From IMG/VR virus record IMGVR_UViG_3300034374_004226, positions 1-35,260 of that record: a DNA stretch of 35,260 nt; one strand, 5' to 3'. Origin of the DNA: a virus. The stretch's first letter is position 1, and each line of letters begins with the position of its first letter. The translations under genes were made by a program, and so were the position numbers. Shown in pieces: positions 13,578 through 22,041 of the stretch. The notes under the pieces are model-generated. The model had not been told where the DNA came from. It searched no databases and worked only from the letters and a program-made list of their open reading frames with translations.

Positions 13578-14708
13578 ATGGCTGATTTTTCATTAACCAC
13601 GTTATTCGTGGTGCCAGTGGGGCAGACTGCTCTCCCTAGCTCTGGTTCGACTCAGGATCTTACTGCAGGTACTGTAGGATTATTCAGAAATGATTACACT
13701 CTTGCAACTGCTGCAAACATTGCTGCTGCTCCTTACTTTTATGTAGCTCAAGGACGCACAAACACTTATTTGCAAGGATCAAAACGATCTGACAAGATCA
13801 AAGGATGTCCTACAGGATCTGGATGTAATTCAAATGTAACTGAATGGTACAAAGTAACAGGATGTCCTACAGCTTCTAATCAAATTACAGATGTAGATAA
13901 CTTCACTGTACAATGTGGTGAGATTGTAACCTTGACACTACGTGCTCACTCTTCTTACATTGACACTCTTTATTTCAACGGATTTACTCGTTCAGTAACT
14001 GTTCAAGCTCCATGCTGTCAGTGTGGTGGTGATGTATGTACTGATGTTGATACCAATGCATTGATTAACTCTATAATTGTTAAGTTAGAGCAATCTGCTC
14101 CTGGTGACAACCCAGACAACATTTCTTTCAACACTTTCTTTACATTTGAGAACGTAGGTGGAACTATTCTACGTATCCACGGTAAACCATTAACTAAATA
14201 TGGTCAACCATGTGATATCGCTGCATTCCCATTTGAGTATGACAGAATGTACTTTAGCACATTCGTATACCAAGGACCTGCTACCACTGCTGACTTTATT
14301 GTTGCTGATGCTTGTGATCCTGTTGCTGATACTGCAGTGATTCAAACAGCTTCTTACGCTTCTGGAACTTCTGACGAGATCAAACAACTTGAAAAGAACT
14401 TCTATAGCTACCAAGCTGGATATCTAAAATCCTTGTATCGTATGAATGGATACAATGAGAACTTTGAATCTTGGGTTTCTGATGGTACTACCTATGACAC
14501 TTATTACATCAAATTTAACCAATATGATAAGTCTGCTTATCAGTGGGGAGATTATGTAATGCAAGACTCAACTGTAATCATTGCTGCTCCTAATGCTACT
14601 GTAAGTGGTATTGCTGCTGCTATCGAAGAGTTACTAGAAGATGGTTTAGGTGATGTTGTTTCTGACAACACTTGTATTACAACCACAACTACTACAACTG
14701 CTGCTTAA
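13578..14708 (+). CDS. Highly expressed virion structural protein ending in a poly-Thr tail
   Basis: A 376-residue beta-rich protein starting MADFSLTTLFVVPVGQTALP. It is cysteine-rich in the middle (KGCPTGSGCNS, CCQCGGDVCTD near residues 152-162). Codon use resembles MCP, with CGT for Arg and frequent GCT/ACT, and a very strong intrinsic terminator follows, both consistent with an abundant virion protein. It ends CITTTTTTTAA, with the last seven Thr codons at 14679-14699. That is the same type of poly-Thr tract that elsewhere in the window links domains, but here nothing follows. It could be a head fibre, a capsid decoration protein or a tail component. The family is not identified with certainty. 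Confidence 0.72.
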   Translation: MADFSLTTLFVVPVGQTALPSSGSTQDLTAGTVGLFRNDYTLATAANIAAAPYFYVAQGRTNTYLQGSKRSDKIKGCPTGSGCNSNVTEWYKVTGCPTASNQITDVDNFTVQCGEIVTLTLRAHSSYIDTLYFNGFTRSVTVQAPCCQCGGDVCTDVDTNALINSIIVKLEQSAPGDNPDNISFNTFFTFENVGGTILRIHGKPLTKYGQPCDIAAFPFEYDRMYFSTFVYQGPATTADFIVADACDPVADTAVIQTASYASGTSDEIKQLEKNFYSYQAGYLKSLYRMNGYNENFESWVSDGTTYDTYYIKFNQYDKSAYQWGDYVMQDSTVIIAAPNATVSGIAAAIEELLEDGLGDVVSDNTCITTTTTTTAA

Positions 14709-14743
14709 TTATAAGAAGTAGGATAGAATATTAACATAAACCT

Positions 14744-14791
14744 ATGCCAGAGGTGAGAGGATTAAAACTCAGATCCTCTGGCATTTTTTTT
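14744..14791 (+). terminator. Strong intrinsic terminator
   Basis: ATGCCAGAGG (14744-14753) pairs perfectly with CCTCTGGCAT (14775-14784), followed by eight T. A second internal pairing (GAGGAT with ATCCTC) is possible as an alternative. It ends the head-module transcript 36 nt after the preceding stop. Because it occupies 14744-14791, the in-frame ATG at 14744 is not the start of the next gene. Confidence 0.85.
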
Positions 14792-14803
14792 AAAACAAGA
14801 ATA

Positions 14804-15370
14804 ATGGCAGCCACTTTACAATTAGATATCATAGTTCCTCCTAGTTATAGTGTTCTTTTGCTTGCTGTTACAGATGCATCTATCTATCCTGATAGTCCAC
14901 CAGTTGTATCAGCACCAACAATTGAAATAGAGGCACCCAACTTTGGTAAAAAGATATTACCGTTTGTTCCTTTGGAAACAAATATATTTGGTTCAGATAC
15001 TCTGGGAATTACAGAAGCTGGTTGTAAACAGCCACTTCCTGATGGGATATATAAGTTAAAATATTCAATAGCTCCTGCATATGCAAACTATGTAGAGAGA
15101 ACAATAATGCGTGTTGACAGACTACAGGAGAAGTTTGACAATGCGTTTTTGCAGCTTGATATGATGCAATGTGATAGTGCTTTAAGAACACAAGCTAGTG
15201 TAAACTTAAACACAATCAACTTTTTTATACAAGGTGCAGTAGCTTCTGCAAACAACTGTGCAGAGAATGATGCTTTGAAACTGTATAACCAAGCAGATAA
15301 TATGCTTGACCAATTTTTAAAATCCAACTGTGGTTGTTCTGGAAACAACTATGTAATAAACTTTAGATAA
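14804..15370 (+). CDS. Conserved phage structural protein, 188 residues
   Basis: The start is set at ATG 14804 (MAATLQLDIIVPPSYSVLLL), because the longer frame from 14744 would translate the terminator. The N-terminal half (residues 1-100) is a beta sandwich-like domain. The C-terminal half is helical (RVDRLQEKFDNAFLQLDMM; then ALKLYNQADNMLDQFLKSNC) and ends CGCSGNNYVINFR. With the following 32-residue Cys-rich gene and the Cys-rich N-terminal domain of the next gene it forms a compact three-gene block that I associate with phages of Bacteroidota. A structural role in the virion is likely from context. The function is unknown. Confidence 0.7.
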   Translation: MAATLQLDIIVPPSYSVLLLAVTDASIYPDSPPVVSAPTIEIEAPNFGKKILPFVPLETNIFGSDTLGITEAGCKQPLPDGIYKLKYSIAPAYANYVERTIMRVDRLQEKFDNAFLQLDMMQCDSALRTQASVNLNTINFFIQGAVASANNCAENDALKLYNQADNMLDQFLKSNCGCSGNNYVINFR

Positions 15371-15371
15371 C

Positions 15372-15470
15372 ATGGCTCAGTGTGCAAATTGTGGTGCAAA
15401 GGTGGGATGTGGATGTCAGTTAACCAACGGTCTATGTGCTCATTGCAACAGTAATAAAAAAGGAGTATAA
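15372..15470 (+). CDS. Tiny cysteine-rich (zinc-ribbon-like) protein, 32 residues
   Basis: ATG at 15372, one base after the previous stop codon, to TAA 15468-15470. The product begins MAQCANCGAKVGCGCQL and continues TNGLCAHCNSNKKGV. It has six cysteines arranged as CxxC, CxC and CxxC, enough to bind one zinc with spare thiols. The near-contiguous spacing with the gene before it and the purposeful cysteine pattern argue for a real gene despite its size. The role could be structural, such as a small clamp in the virion, or regulatory. Confidence 0.7.
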   Translation: MAQCANCGAKVGCGCQLTNGLCAHCNSNKKGV

Positions 15471-15483
15471 ACATCACAAAGAT

Positions 15484-16704
15484 ATGTTAACACCCAGATT
15501 AACAAATTGTCAGGATTGCGATAAGATACCTGATCTACTTAAGAGTATAGATTGTAAGCTAGCAGAGTTTGGTAGCAATATGTACAATAATATTGTGTAT
15601 ATGTTGAACCAACCTGTACCAGCTACTACTATGCTCCAATTGTTAGCATACAAACGTATCCTAACATATAAGTATTGCAATCCTCATTATGCAGGTCAAT
15701 GTTCTGTTAACGATATTGCTGGTAAGGTGATTCGTTTAACAGCTGGATGTGTTAGCAGATGTAATGAACCAACAGTATGTGAAATCACTACATGTTGTGT
15801 TGATGTTGTACCAAACCCAACTACTACCACTACAAGTACTTCTAGTACTACCACTACGACAACTAGTACATCATCAACAACTACAACCACAACTACCATC
15901 TATCCAGATTGTAGAGTGGAGGGATGTTTTGAATTTATATCTACCTATGAATTAAGCTGTGTTATGTACTCTACTCCTGGTCAAGATTTTATATACGATG
16001 TTTCTAACGATACTACCACTGCAGTTTTATTTCTTAATAATCAGTATGGAACCTTCTTTGCAAACGCCCACACTAACACAAGGTTCTGGAAGGGTAACAG
16101 TCATACAGAAATTGTAGAATGGATTCCCTCAGACACACTAAATGTGCTTACTAGAAATAGAACCATATCAGTTACAGATGGTGCACTTGGCGTTACAATG
16201 AACAATGCTGGTCGCTTTGTATATCTAGCTCCAGTAACAAATAATCTTTTGTTAACTACTGTTCAGCGTAGCTCACAATCTAGTGATCTAGTTTCTCTAG
16301 ATATAAGTGATGATGTTATAGTTGATACTGATGTTACAACATTATTTGCACTTGATGTATATAGTAAATGTATAATGTATACATTAGATAGTAAATTAAT
16401 AACTGTAATTAATTCAGATGGCTCTTCTACTGGAACTATAATATTAAAACAATACTCATATCCAGATGGTGCACTAGAAGTTAGTCAAGTGTTACCAGGA
16501 ATAAATGCAAACGGTCAAGTAAATTTATTTCAAGACGGAGGTAAGTTATACTTATCACAAGAAGGATTTGGAATAGATAAAGTGTATGAAGTTAATTTAA
16601 CTACATATACATTAAGTTTAGTATGGGACAATAGTTCACAGCTAACAATACAACCATTCCATTCTTCATTACAGTGTAATGTTAACTCTTTAAGTACTCC
16701 TTAG
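15484..16704 (+). CDS. Cys-rich phage domain fused by poly-Thr linker to a propeller-like adhesin domain
   Basis: The start is set at ATG 15484 (MLTPRLTNCQDCDKIP). The frame is open back to a GTG at 15436, but that would overlap the tiny Cys-rich gene. Three parts are visible: a helical Cys-rich domain (residues 1-110, with LLAYKRILTYKYCNP); a linker of 26 Thr/Ser residues (113-138); and a beta-rich domain (about 141-400) with repeated strands and the motif IVEWIPSDTLNVLTRNRTIS, which looks like a beta propeller. The linker's exit, TIYPDC, resembles other linker exits in this window. The gene ends in TAG, and the frame then continues as TTTTTIP to TAA at 16728, so either the stop is recent or it is read through. 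A receptor-binding or fibre role is inferred. Confidence 0.72.
   Translation: MLTPRLTNCQDCDKIPDLLKSIDCKLAEFGSNMYNNIVYMLNQPVPATTMLQLLAYKRILTYKYCNPHYAGQCSVNDIAGKVIRLTAGCVSRCNEPTVCEITTCCVDVVPNPTTTTTSTSSTTTTTTSTSSTTTTTTTIYPDCRVEGCFEFISTYELSCVMYSTPGQDFIYDVSNDTTTAVLFLNNQYGTFFANAHTNTRFWKGNSHTEIVEWIPSDTLNVLTRNRTISVTDGALGVTMNNAGRFVYLAPVTNNLLLTTVQRSSQSSDLVSLDISDDVIVDTDVTTLFALDVYSKCIMYTLDSKLITVINSDGSSTGTIILKQYSYPDGALEVSQVLPGINANGQVNLFQDGGKLYLSQEGFGIDKVYEVNLTTYTLSLVWDNSSQLTIQPFHSSLQCNVNSLSTP
15820..15897 (+). repeat. Poly-Thr/Ser linker, 26 codons
   Basis: The encoded pattern is T5-STSS-T6-STSS-T7. The same 26 residues occur at 23289-23366 but are written with many different codons, including TCN for Ser here against AGT there. 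Confidence 0.9.
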
Positions 16705-16728
16705 ACTACAACTACAACAATACCGTAA
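16705..16728 (+). other. Open frame after the TAG stop: TTTTTIP then TAA
   Basis: Directly after TAG (16702-16704) the same frame encodes five Thr, Ile, Pro and then TAA. This is the linker-exit pattern seen elsewhere, for example TTTTTTTTIPEG near 19440. It is the remnant of a longer C-terminus or a readthrough extension. Confidence 0.6.
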
Positions 16729-16733
16729 GTAAC

Positions 16734-19520
16734 ATGACAATATTTATAACATTAAGTTTAGCAGGTACAGAAACAGGTCCATTTGATCTGTATTCTAATA
16801 TTAATGGGTTCACTACACCATTTGACACTGGTGTTAGTAGATCAGCTCTATTGGCTGGATATCAGACCACTGCGCCCGATGGTACTGTTATTGTTAGACT
16901 AGATAACTTAAATCCGTTATGTGCCCCATCTACAACAGATATTTACACTTGTGCTAGACCAAACTGTGACTTCTCTGGAGAGATTATTTGTGATGTTACA
17001 ACAACTACAACCACTTCATCATCATCTACCACTACAACAAGTACTCTTTATCCAGGTGTAGCACCATGTACTTGGTCAACTTACGGAGGTAATCCTGGAG
17101 AAATAGCTGTATATGACTTTGACACTAACTCATCAACTGCTGTGCTAGTACCTAATGACTTTACAACCACTCAAGGAATCAACAGACCTATCTGCTCTAC
17201 AGGAGATAAGTTATGGTTGGCTAGTGTTACAACTGATAATACAGTGGCATATATTAGAGAATGGGATATAAACACATCTGGCCCATCACCAACTTTGTCT
17301 TATGTTAGACAAATAACTATTTCAGTGTCAACTCTTAGTTCTGGAAACATTTGGGGAAGAACTATATCTGCAATAGCTGTCACTGCTGATAATAATACAT
17401 TAATTGTAGGATTTGGTGATAAAATTGACGGTAATAATAGTAGTATGGGTGTTTACTCATGGGATATATCTACAGCTGGTAATATTACATTAAATGAGTC
17501 TAACAGAATAACAAAACAACATGTTGCATTTGTAAACACTTATGGAGTTTTAACAGAACTTACAGGAATGTTTATCACTAACAACAATAATGTAATTGTC
17601 TCTGCAAGATACTATGAAGACGCATCTTCAATAAATGCTGCAAATTATATAAAAGAGTTTGTAGGATTACCACCTGTAGGAGGAACAACAGTCGATTGGC
17701 TTTCTGCATCATCTGGTAAACCTACTATTAATCTACAGACTGTTGGTGTTCCTGAATTTACCAGTGTATGGACTAATCCAAGTAAAGCTATGCCTGTATG
17801 GGGCGTAAATGGATTATTACAAGTGATTCAACCAGAAACACTTGAGGTGTACAATATTAGTCAAACACCAAACTATGCTGCTACACTAGCAACTACAGTG
17901 GCCGATAATACTGTTTGGATACATACATCAACTGGTTGTGCAAATGTTGAAATCTTAAGTCAAGATGAAATCGATGATTGTACACCAACTGCACTACCGG
18001 TACTAGTAGCATCTAATGGTAGTAACTATATAGGACCTATTACATTTACTTATTCTGGAATGAGTGTGATAGCTTCTAGTAATATTATAGGAGGCTTATT
18101 AGCAAGTCCTGGTGGAGGATACACAACTGATTGTGGAATTACAATACCAGCATCATGTCAAGTGATGCATGGAAACACTTCTGGTGCAACATTAAACGCT
18201 CCAGCATTTAGTTATACATTAGAGTTTCCTGTTCCAGTTAACAACATTGCATTAAGAACAGCTATTCTTAATCCTCTTGATGATTTTAGATTCACTACAA
18301 ATGCAGCATCAACTACAATAACAATGGTTGCAGGATGTAGAGCAGCTGTTCAGAATGGTAATGAGCTTATTACAGGTTTTGATGCAAGTAGTCCTAATGA
18401 TGGTAGTGCAGAAGTTGTAGTGACAGGTTCTGAAGACTTCACAATACTAACATTTGTAGGAACAAATAGAGGAAATGGTGGCCCTTGGGCTTTAGGTTGT
18501 ACTGTACCACCTCTAGATTGTAGATTAGTTTATTCTACAGAATCAGCTGGTAGTAACAGTTGTTCTGCTCCAAGTAATGCAGGAAGATGTTTACCTGGAC
18601 AAAATTCATTTAAAAAATACTTTGCTTGGGATGTAAATACAAACACTCAACAAGAAGTATTATTACCACCAGGCACCGCAACAAATTCACCTAACTTTGC
18701 ATTAAGTGAAAACTACATTATTGTAGATGTTACATCACTTGTTACAGGTGTTAAAAGTTTAGCAAGATATGGATATACAGATGTAAATGGAATTCCTTCA
18801 AACACTACATTTGATGGACAATTTATTGATTATCCAGCAGGTGATGTAAGAAATTTTGGTAGCATCATGGAAGCAGTGAGTGACACCAAATTTTTAGGAA
18901 CTTGGCAATATGGTGCTGGTCTGCCTTTCCCAACTGCTGTAAGTCAAATATTGGAGTGGGATCTTTCAGCAACAACATTATCTTACAGTGTTAAAATAGA
19001 TGTAGGAGTAAATCACGGATATTTCGTTGCAGGAGATTTGTTATTGACATTTAAAACAGATGGCACTCCAAACAAGATAATAGCTATAGGTTTTGTTCCA
19101 CCATTACAGCCAGACAATAGTAATCCAGGATACTTATTACAATTTGATTATACAACAAATGCACTAGATGGAACTGTAAACTTACCAGCAGGTGTAAGAG
19201 GAAGCGCATCAATAGGTATATATGATGGAGGCATTTATATAGCTCCTGCTGATTGGAATACAGTTGCGCCAGAGTTTGCAGGAGTTTGGAGATGCGATTT
19301 AGAAACTTTACAGTGGACACAACTAGATCCAGTAGATGTGCCTGTAGAAATGGGTCTGCCATCTAGTGGACCTGGTGACTTTGCTGCCACTCCTGTATGT
19401 AGAGTTAGTGATGGTTTTACATCATTTGATCCAATACCAACCACAACAACAACCACTACCACAATACCTGAGGGTATAAATACAATATGGATGTGGTTTG
19501 AAACAGAAACACCAGCATAA
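16734..19520 (+). CDS. Large multidomain adhesin/fibre protein with two propeller-like domains
   Basis: A 928-residue protein. Residues 1-72 are a small beta domain whose core, GPFDLYSNINGFTTPF, recurs in five other genes here. Residues 89-104 are a Thr/Ser linker (T6-S4-T4-ST) exiting as LYPG. Residues about 107-420 are a beta-rich propeller-like domain with YIREWDINTSG. Residues about 425-600 are a beta-sandwich-like domain with Cys pairs, perhaps sugar-binding. Residues about 600-895 are a second propeller-like domain with QILEWDLSATTLSYSV. Eight Thr (903-910) then lead into a 17-residue tail. There is no signal peptide, as expected for a virion protein. It probably binds the host surface as part of the tail fibres. 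The short tail looks like the first strand of a lost domain. Confidence 0.72.
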   Translation: MTIFITLSLAGTETGPFDLYSNINGFTTPFDTGVSRSALLAGYQTTAPDGTVIVRLDNLNPLCAPSTTDIYTCARPNCDFSGEIICDVTTTTTTSSSSTTTTSTLYPGVAPCTWSTYGGNPGEIAVYDFDTNSSTAVLVPNDFTTTQGINRPICSTGDKLWLASVTTDNTVAYIREWDINTSGPSPTLSYVRQITISVSTLSSGNIWGRTISAIAVTADNNTLIVGFGDKIDGNNSSMGVYSWDISTAGNITLNESNRITKQHVAFVNTYGVLTELTGMFITNNNNVIVSARYYEDASSINAANYIKEFVGLPPVGGTTVDWLSASSGKPTINLQTVGVPEFTSVWTNPSKAMPVWGVNGLLQVIQPETLEVYNISQTPNYAATLATTVADNTVWIHTSTGCANVEILSQDEIDDCTPTALPVLVASNGSNYIGPITFTYSGMSVIASSNIIGGLLASPGGGYTTDCGITIPASCQVMHGNTSGATLNAPAFSYTLEFPVPVNNIALRTAILNPLDDFRFTTNAASTTITMVAGCRAAVQNGNELITGFDASSPNDGSAEVVVTGSEDFTILTFVGTNRGNGGPWALGCTVPPLDCRLVYSTESAGSNSCSAPSNAGRCLPGQNSFKKYFAWDVNTNTQQEVLLPPGTATNSPNFALSENYIIVDVTSLVTGVKSLARYGYTDVNGIPSNTTFDGQFIDYPAGDVRNFGSIMEAVSDTKFLGTWQYGAGLPFPTAVSQILEWDLSATTLSYSVKIDVGVNHGYFVAGDLLLTFKTDGTPNKIIAIGFVPPLQPDNSNPGYLLQFDYTTNALDGTVNLPAGVRGSASIGIYDGGIYIAPADWNTVAPEFAGVWRCDLETLQWTQLDPVDVPVEMGLPSSGPGDFAATPVCRVSDGFTSFDPIPTTTTTTTTIPEGINTIWMWFETETPA
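16998..17045 (+). repeat. Poly-Thr/Ser linker, 16 codons
   Basis: The pattern T6-S4-T4-S-T is followed by LYPG. It joins the small N-terminal beta domain to the first propeller-like domain. Confidence 0.85.
19440..19463 (+). repeat. Poly-Thr linker near the adhesin C-terminus, 8 codons
   Basis: Eight Thr codons are followed by IPEG and a short 13-residue end, so this linker has almost no domain behind it. Confidence 0.8.
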
Positions 19521-19531
19521 ACTAATATAAT

Positions 19532-20878
19532 ATGTCATTACAATTAACACAAGAAATAAAAGACAAGATTAGGGAGCAAGTGCTTCAGAATCCTCATGTT
19601 ACATCTGTTGGATATGGTTATAAAATATCTGGTGGTGTAAACACAGGAGAACCTGCTATTGTATTTGGTGTTGAGGCTAAAAAACCTCTATCAGAAATAC
19701 CAGAAGGAGAACTACTTCCATCTAGTGTAGATATAAGTGGTGTAGCAGTTAAAACAGATGTTAAAGAGATTGGAAGAATAGAGTTGCTTACATGTAATGG
19801 AGGATGTGGTGAAAATGCAGTACCTTCAACAATAGCAAATAGATCATTTGAAAGACCTATAAAAGGAGGCCTATCTATAACCAGTTTAAACAACTCTAAC
19901 AGTGTAGGTACATTTGGACTTGTTGTTAAAGATGTAGCAACAGGAGCTCTCGTAGGACTTACTAATAATCACGTAACAATACAAGATGCTTTCTACACAA
20001 GTCAGAGAAACTTGGCAGGTGTATTACAAAATGAATATAGTCCAGTAGATAACATATATCAGGATGCTGAGTATGCAGGAGTTCCACCAGCTATTAATAT
20101 TATAGGAAGAAGCTTGAGATATGTTCCCATATATCCAGTAACTTCTGGACTGACCAACAGTGTTGATGCTGCAATGTTCTCACTAGATTCGACAGTAATT
20201 GACACTACAGAATCTTGGAAACAAGTGGGACTTGATAGTGTTGTTATAGATTATCTCCCCTTTGCCACAACAGGAGAAATAGATACATTACTTGCTGTAA
20301 ATCCTCAACTATATAGTTCAGGTAGAACAACTGGTCCAAAAGGTGGTGCTACTTGTCCATTAAAGTTATTTGAATTAGGTAGTACTTTTTCAATTAGTTA
20401 TAAAATGCAAGGTCCGTGTGAACCAGGGAATACAAGTGGATGTACCACTATTATAATGGAAAATGCAATAGGATTTTTCAAACCACCATTAGAACATCCT
20501 GAATCACAAGATCCTACGGAATATGGAGCTTGTTGTAATCCAGTGAGAGGGGGAGATTCAGGATCTGCACTAATTGCTGATATAGGAGGAACTATAAAGG
20601 TGATTGGATTAGTTTTTGCTGCAGGTAATGATCCTGGAATAGCTAGTTGTGATGGTGGAATTAACTCATATAAATATGGATATGCTTGTAGAATAGATGA
20701 AGTGGCTAGTCAGCTAGGTATTACTAGTTGGGATAAAGATGATCCTATAGTTGTAGTGAAAACTAGCACAATAGACTATAGAACAGAACCTGGAGGAAGT
20801 AGTGACAAGACTAAATCTTGTGATGGAAAAACTTTCTGGCAGGTTGGATTAACCAATACATTAGATAACCCTTGTTAA
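19532..20878 (+). CDS. Trypsin-like serine protease
   Basis: A 448-residue protein. The N-terminal region (residues 1-85) has a GYGYKISGGVNTGEPAIVF strand pair and KKPLSEIPEGELLP, then a VKTDVKEIG step. This is the layout of the N-terminal domain of bacterial Nal1-like S1 peptidases. The protease domain shows a plausible complete triad: His147 in GLTNNHV, Asp212 in NSVDAAMF, and Ser343 in RGGDSGSALI. There is no signal peptide or transmembrane segment, so it acts in the host cytoplasm or is carried in the virion. It lies between an adhesin and a collar-type fibre tip, all on the same strand with short gaps. It may process fibre proteins during assembly or cut host surface proteins during entry. 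Both roles are inference. Confidence 0.85.
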   Translation: MSLQLTQEIKDKIREQVLQNPHVTSVGYGYKISGGVNTGEPAIVFGVEAKKPLSEIPEGELLPSSVDISGVAVKTDVKEIGRIELLTCNGGCGENAVPSTIANRSFERPIKGGLSITSLNNSNSVGTFGLVVKDVATGALVGLTNNHVTIQDAFYTSQRNLAGVLQNEYSPVDNIYQDAEYAGVPPAINIIGRSLRYVPIYPVTSGLTNSVDAAMFSLDSTVIDTTESWKQVGLDSVVIDYLPFATTGEIDTLLAVNPQLYSSGRTTGPKGGATCPLKLFELGSTFSISYKMQGPCEPGNTSGCTTIIMENAIGFFKPPLEHPESQDPTEYGACCNPVRGGDSGSALIADIGGTIKVIGLVFAAGNDPGIASCDGGINSYKYGYACRIDEVASQLGITSWDKDDPIVVVKTSTIDYRTEPGGSSDKTKSCDGKTFWQVGLTNTLDNPC

Positions 20879-20891
20879 AATATAAATTACC

Positions 20892-22028
20892 ATGTCAAAT
20901 AATTGCTCAAATTGCTATAACGGATGTACTGAGATCACCTCAGATAAGTGCGTTAAATATACAGGGGTAGATGTCCCTGTTCTAGGAATAAAAAATGGAG
21001 ACTCTCTATCATATGTAGAACAGGCTCTAATAACTTTTTTAAGTTCTACATTAGATGGAACAGGAATCATTCCTGTAATCCAACCTTCTGATGTATGTTC
21101 AAGTGTGGATGAAAACTTACCAAACTGCGATCCTATATCATTAAATAACTGGCTCACAGCTCTTCTAAAATCGTTGTGTGCTCTAGAAGATACAGTGGCT
21201 AATATTCCTTCAGGTAATCCAACTGTAGCTTATGATGTAGATTGTCTTTCAGTGAGTGATGCTACAAGTACAGTAGATGTATTACAAGCTATAATATATA
21301 AAGTGTGTAATGTAGCTGAGCAACTTACAAGCTTTGTAACATATGTAGATACTACGTACGTAAAGATTTCAGATATTAATACGTACATTCAGAACTATCT
21401 AGATACAGCACCAAGTGCGCAACTAGTAGCAAACAGAATGGTTCCATTCTCAATTGTTGCTGCTGCAGGTGGTTCTGCATTTTTAGCTAATTTTAATGCT
21501 TCTGGAGCAGGTATTGGTAACTGGGACCGCATCTACTTGTGTAATGGTCAAAATGGAACTCCTGATTTAAGAGGTAGAGTGTTAGTTGGTGTTACTAATG
21601 GAATGGGTAGCACTGCACTTGACCCTGCTGTAGATCCTGGTATATCAGGAAACCCAAGCTATGGATTAGGAAGTACACATGGTAACAATAATGTAGTGTT
21701 AAGTACAGGTCAACTTCCTGCACATAGTCACGCTAATACTGCAGTCTCTACAATTACTCCAGAAAATCACTCACACTTGTCCGTTGGTGCTGAAAGTGGA
21801 GGAACTAATTTAAATGCAAATGATCCAATAGAACCTAGTTATTCTACTGGTGGAAACTTTGGATATGGTTTAAGAAGTTCTACAAATGGAGAAGGGGTCA
21901 CTGGTAAGACTAATGATGTTACCTTATCTGTAGACACAACAATTACAAATGTTGAAACTGGAGGTGGACAGGGACATCTTAACTACCAACCTGGACGTGG
22001 AGTATATTATATAACTTACATACCTTAA
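20892..22028 (+). CDS. Tail-collar-domain fibre tip protein
   Basis: A 378-residue protein. The N-terminus is Cys-rich (MSNNCSNCYNGCTEITSDKC), followed by a helical shaft-like region with several cysteines (to about residue 180). The C-terminal part resembles phage tail-collar and microcystin-dependent-protein domains: WDRIYLCNGQNGTPDLRGRV (about 214-233), then GLGSTHGNNNVVLSTGQLPA and HSH, and the final HLNYQPGRGVYYITYIP. In that family the His-rich loop region binds metal in trimeric fibre tips, and the tip contacts host receptors. It follows the protease gene by 13 nt and precedes a smaller Cys-rich protein with a similar central segment. It is likely the distal tip of a short fibre. Confidence 0.82.
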   Translation: MSNNCSNCYNGCTEITSDKCVKYTGVDVPVLGIKNGDSLSYVEQALITFLSSTLDGTGIIPVIQPSDVCSSVDENLPNCDPISLNNWLTALLKSLCALEDTVANIPSGNPTVAYDVDCLSVSDATSTVDVLQAIIYKVCNVAEQLTSFVTYVDTTYVKISDINTYIQNYLDTAPSAQLVANRMVPFSIVAAAGGSAFLANFNASGAGIGNWDRIYLCNGQNGTPDLRGRVLVGVTNGMGSTALDPAVDPGISGNPSYGLGSTHGNNNVVLSTGQLPAHSHANTAVSTITPENHSHLSVGAESGGTNLNANDPIEPSYSTGGNFGYGLRSSTNGEGVTGKTNDVTLSVDTTITNVETGGGQGHLNYQPGRGVYYITYIP

Positions 22029-22041
22029 AACATAAAATAAA

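Noticed and set aside
14744-14803. N-terminal extension of the gene at 14804 starting at ATG 14744
   Set aside because: The extension is exactly the stem, loop and T run of an intrinsic terminator. The ATG at 14804 fits better.
15436-15483. GTG start for the adhesin gene
   Set aside because: It would overlap the 32-residue Cys-rich gene. The ATG at 15484 begins where the Cys-rich domain begins.
15696-15899. Minus-strand frame rich in valine (MVVVVVVV...), and similar frames at 19235, 22730, 23171, 32482 and 33106
   Set aside because: These are the reverse complement of ACN threonine runs in the real plus-strand genes. They have no independent start context or motif.
20892-22028. Diversity-generating retroelement acting on the collar-type fibre tip
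   Set aside because: No reverse transcriptase and no obvious template/variable repeat pair was seen in the window. A repeat search over the full genome would be needed to exclude one elsewhere.
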